Shown piece after piece: positions 4,733-5,672 of a stretch of DNA of 5,672 nucleotides. The DNA comes from Verrucomicrobiota bacterium. Its GTDB lineage: Bacteria; Verrucomicrobiota; Verrucomicrobiia; Limisphaerales; UBA11358. Positions within the stretch are counted from its first letter, which is position 1; every line of letters starts with the position of its first letter. Location of the stretch: positions 1 through 5,672 of the forward strand of contig JAJPKI010000006.1 in NCBI GenBank assembly GCA_021323835.1. Reading direction: 5' to 3'. The notes beneath the pieces were generated by a model. It saw nothing but the letters and a program-made list of their open reading frames with translations, did not search any database and was not told the origin of the DNA. Both the position numbers and the translations under genes were made by a program.

Positions 4733-5672
4733 CTATTCCGTCAGTTTGTCAGCCGCCGCTGCCGTTTGTGCGCGGGCACGAAATTGTCCCGGAGTGATTC
4801 CAAATTTTTTCTTAAAGATGCGGCTGAGATATTCCGTGTGCTCCAGACCAATCATTTCGCCAATCGTCGCCAGCGAAAAATCCGTTTCCGACAACAACTG
4901 CTTGGCGCGATTCAATCGCGCGCGGAGAATTTCTTCTTTTGGCGTATGCCCGAGCATTTTTAAAAAGCGCCGTTCCAAAGTCCGTTCGCCCAACGCCGCC
5001 GCCCGCGCCGCGTCCACTACGCTGATGTTTTTGCACGCGTGCTCGCGGATAAATCGCGCCGCCACCGCCAACTGCCGATCTTCAATCGCCAGCACGTCCG
5101 TGGAACTGCGGGTTTGTATTCCCAATGGCTCGACATAAACCGGTTCATTCGAAATTTTTTTCCCCCACATCATTTGGTCAAGCAGAGCCGCTGCCTGATA
5201 TCCAATGCGTTTGGCGTTCGGCACGACGCTGGACATAGCGGGGTTCGCCAAATCGCAAAGCATTTCATCGTTGTTTACACCAAGCACCGCTACGTCATCT
5301 GGCACCGTAATACCTGCTACGGCACAAGCATCCAACATTTGTTGCCCGCGAATATCGTTGCACGTCAATATTCCCACGGGCTTCGGCAATTGCCGAAGCC
5401 ATTGAACCGTCAGTTCCCGATTTTTTTCGCCGAGGTAGCCGGTGGAAACCGTGTCCAAATTATAACACGTCGTCTTGTAGCGCCGAACCAATCCCAGTTC
5501 CCATGCATTATGGTAAATGTGACAATGAATTTTTTGTTTTTCCACCAACCGCACAAATGCTTCGCGGCGGGCGTCGGAATAATCCGCGCCGTTGAATCCG
5601 CTGAACGCAAAATGCCGAAAGCCGCGTTCGCGAAAATGCTCGAATGCAATTGCCGCCACCGCATTATTATCC
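4733..5672 (-). CDS. XylR-like transcriptional regulator: LacI/PBP-type sensor domain fused to AraC-type HTH, N-terminus beyond window
   Basis: A ligand-responsive transcription factor, probably sugar-sensing, that stops at TAG 4733-4735. The frame is open to the right edge and reads D-N-N-A-V-A-A-I-A-F-E-H-F at the visible start. This aligns with the D-N-x-A...A-F-x-H-L element about 100 residues into E. coli XylR (392 aa). The true start is therefore outside, and the GTG at 5657-5659 is internal. Numbered from that GTG, the sensor domain (about 1-190) includes L-P-K-P-V-G-I-L-T-C-N-D-I-R-G (91-105), G-I-T-V-P-D-D-V-A-V-L-G-V-N-N-D-E (116-132), N-P-A-M-S-S-V-V-P-N (139-148) and G-Y-Q-A-A-A-L-L (153-160), all typical of this type. 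V-N-N-D-E replaces the usual V-D-N-D-E. R-S-S-T-D-V links to the HTH domain. Ligand unknown. The obvious candidate target is the giant protein 197 bp downstream; self-regulation cannot be judged because its promoter is not in view. Confidence 0.93.
   Translation of the reverse strand, partial: DNNAVAAIAFEHFRERGFRHFAFSGFNGADYSDARREAFVRLVEKQKIHCHIYHNAWELGLVRRYKTTCYNLDTVSTGYLGEKNRELTVQWLRQLPKPVGILTCNDIRGQQMLDACAVAGITVPDDVAVLGVNNDEMLCDLANPAMSSVVPNAKRIGYQAAALLDQMMWGKKISNEPVYVEPLGIQTRSSTDVLAIEDRQLAVAARFIREHACKNISVVDAARAAALGERTLERRFLKMLGHTPKEEILRARLNRAKQLLSETDFSLATIGEMIGLEHTEYLSRIFKKKFGITPGQFRARAQTAAAADKLTE
4769..5077 (-). other. AraC-type double helix-turn-helix DNA-binding domain of the regulator
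   Basis: About 103 residues (195-297 from the GTG at 5659) form the two HTH subdomains. The first includes I-S-V-V-D-A-A-R-A-A-A-L-G-E-R-T-L-E-R-R-F. The second is F-S-L-A-T-I-G-E-M-I-G-L-E-H-T-E-Y-L-S-R-I-F-K-K-K-F-G in outline, followed by the family signature I-T-P-G-Q-F-R. The domain is full length, so the protein should be able to bind DNA. A short Ala-rich tail ends at K-L-T-E. Confidence 0.92.

Noticed and set aside
5410..5664. Minus-strand 84-codon open frame with an ATG near the right edge
   Set aside because: It is in a different frame from the regulator, whose sensor-domain motifs cover the same DNA.

Overview
The window holds two genes, both on the minus strand and both cut by the window edges. 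In order of transcription they are (1) a sugar-type regulator with a LacI/periplasmic-binding-protein-like sensor domain fused to a C-terminal AraC-type DNA-binding domain (4733 to the right edge; N-terminus missing), (2) a 197-bp regulatory gap, and (3) a very large secreted beta-helical repeat protein that starts with ATG at 4535 and runs 1,511 codons without a stop to the left edge (C-terminus missing). I read the minus frame of the large gene row by row and found no in-frame stop or frameshift. The many plus-strand open frames across 200-4600 are antisense shadows of it.

The large protein has a Sec signal peptide and then a W-D-G...W-x-T-A-x-N-W...G-D-D-L-x-F opening module. Degenerate copies of the 'autotransporter-associated beta strand repeat' (PATR-like; K-x-G-x-G-T-L...N-T-Y-T-G-x-T-T...N-G-x-L) follow, embedded in Gly/Asn/Thr/Ser-rich, Lys-poor beta-helix sequence. 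A second opening module sits near residue 1023, so the protein is built as at least two tandem blocks. No beta-barrel, sorting signal or anchor is visible, because the C-terminus lies outside the window.

This combination (XylR-like PBP-AraC regulators, and giant secreted proteins with these repeats and TNG/NGGT-rich composition) is typical of Verrucomicrobiota, and somewhat less so of Planctomycetota and relatives. The intermediate GC content fits. Assignment to Verrucomicrobiota is an inference from protein style only.

The gap between the genes contains the most informative non-coding signal. A 10-bp core direct repeat (14 of 16 positions matching when extended) has a period of exactly 21 bp, two helical turns. 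It ends two bases upstream of a plausible -35 element for the large gene. That is the geometry expected for an AraC/XylR-type activator. A 6-bp-arm inverted repeat overlaps the predicted -10, and two A/T tracts upstream are also about 21 bp apart. The simplest reading is that the regulator senses a small ligand, probably a sugar, and controls the surface or secreted protein just downstream. I see no mobile element, RNA gene, CRISPR array or clear terminator. Nothing here demonstrates a wholly new system; the regulator/giant surface protein pair with its operator layout is the part worth following.
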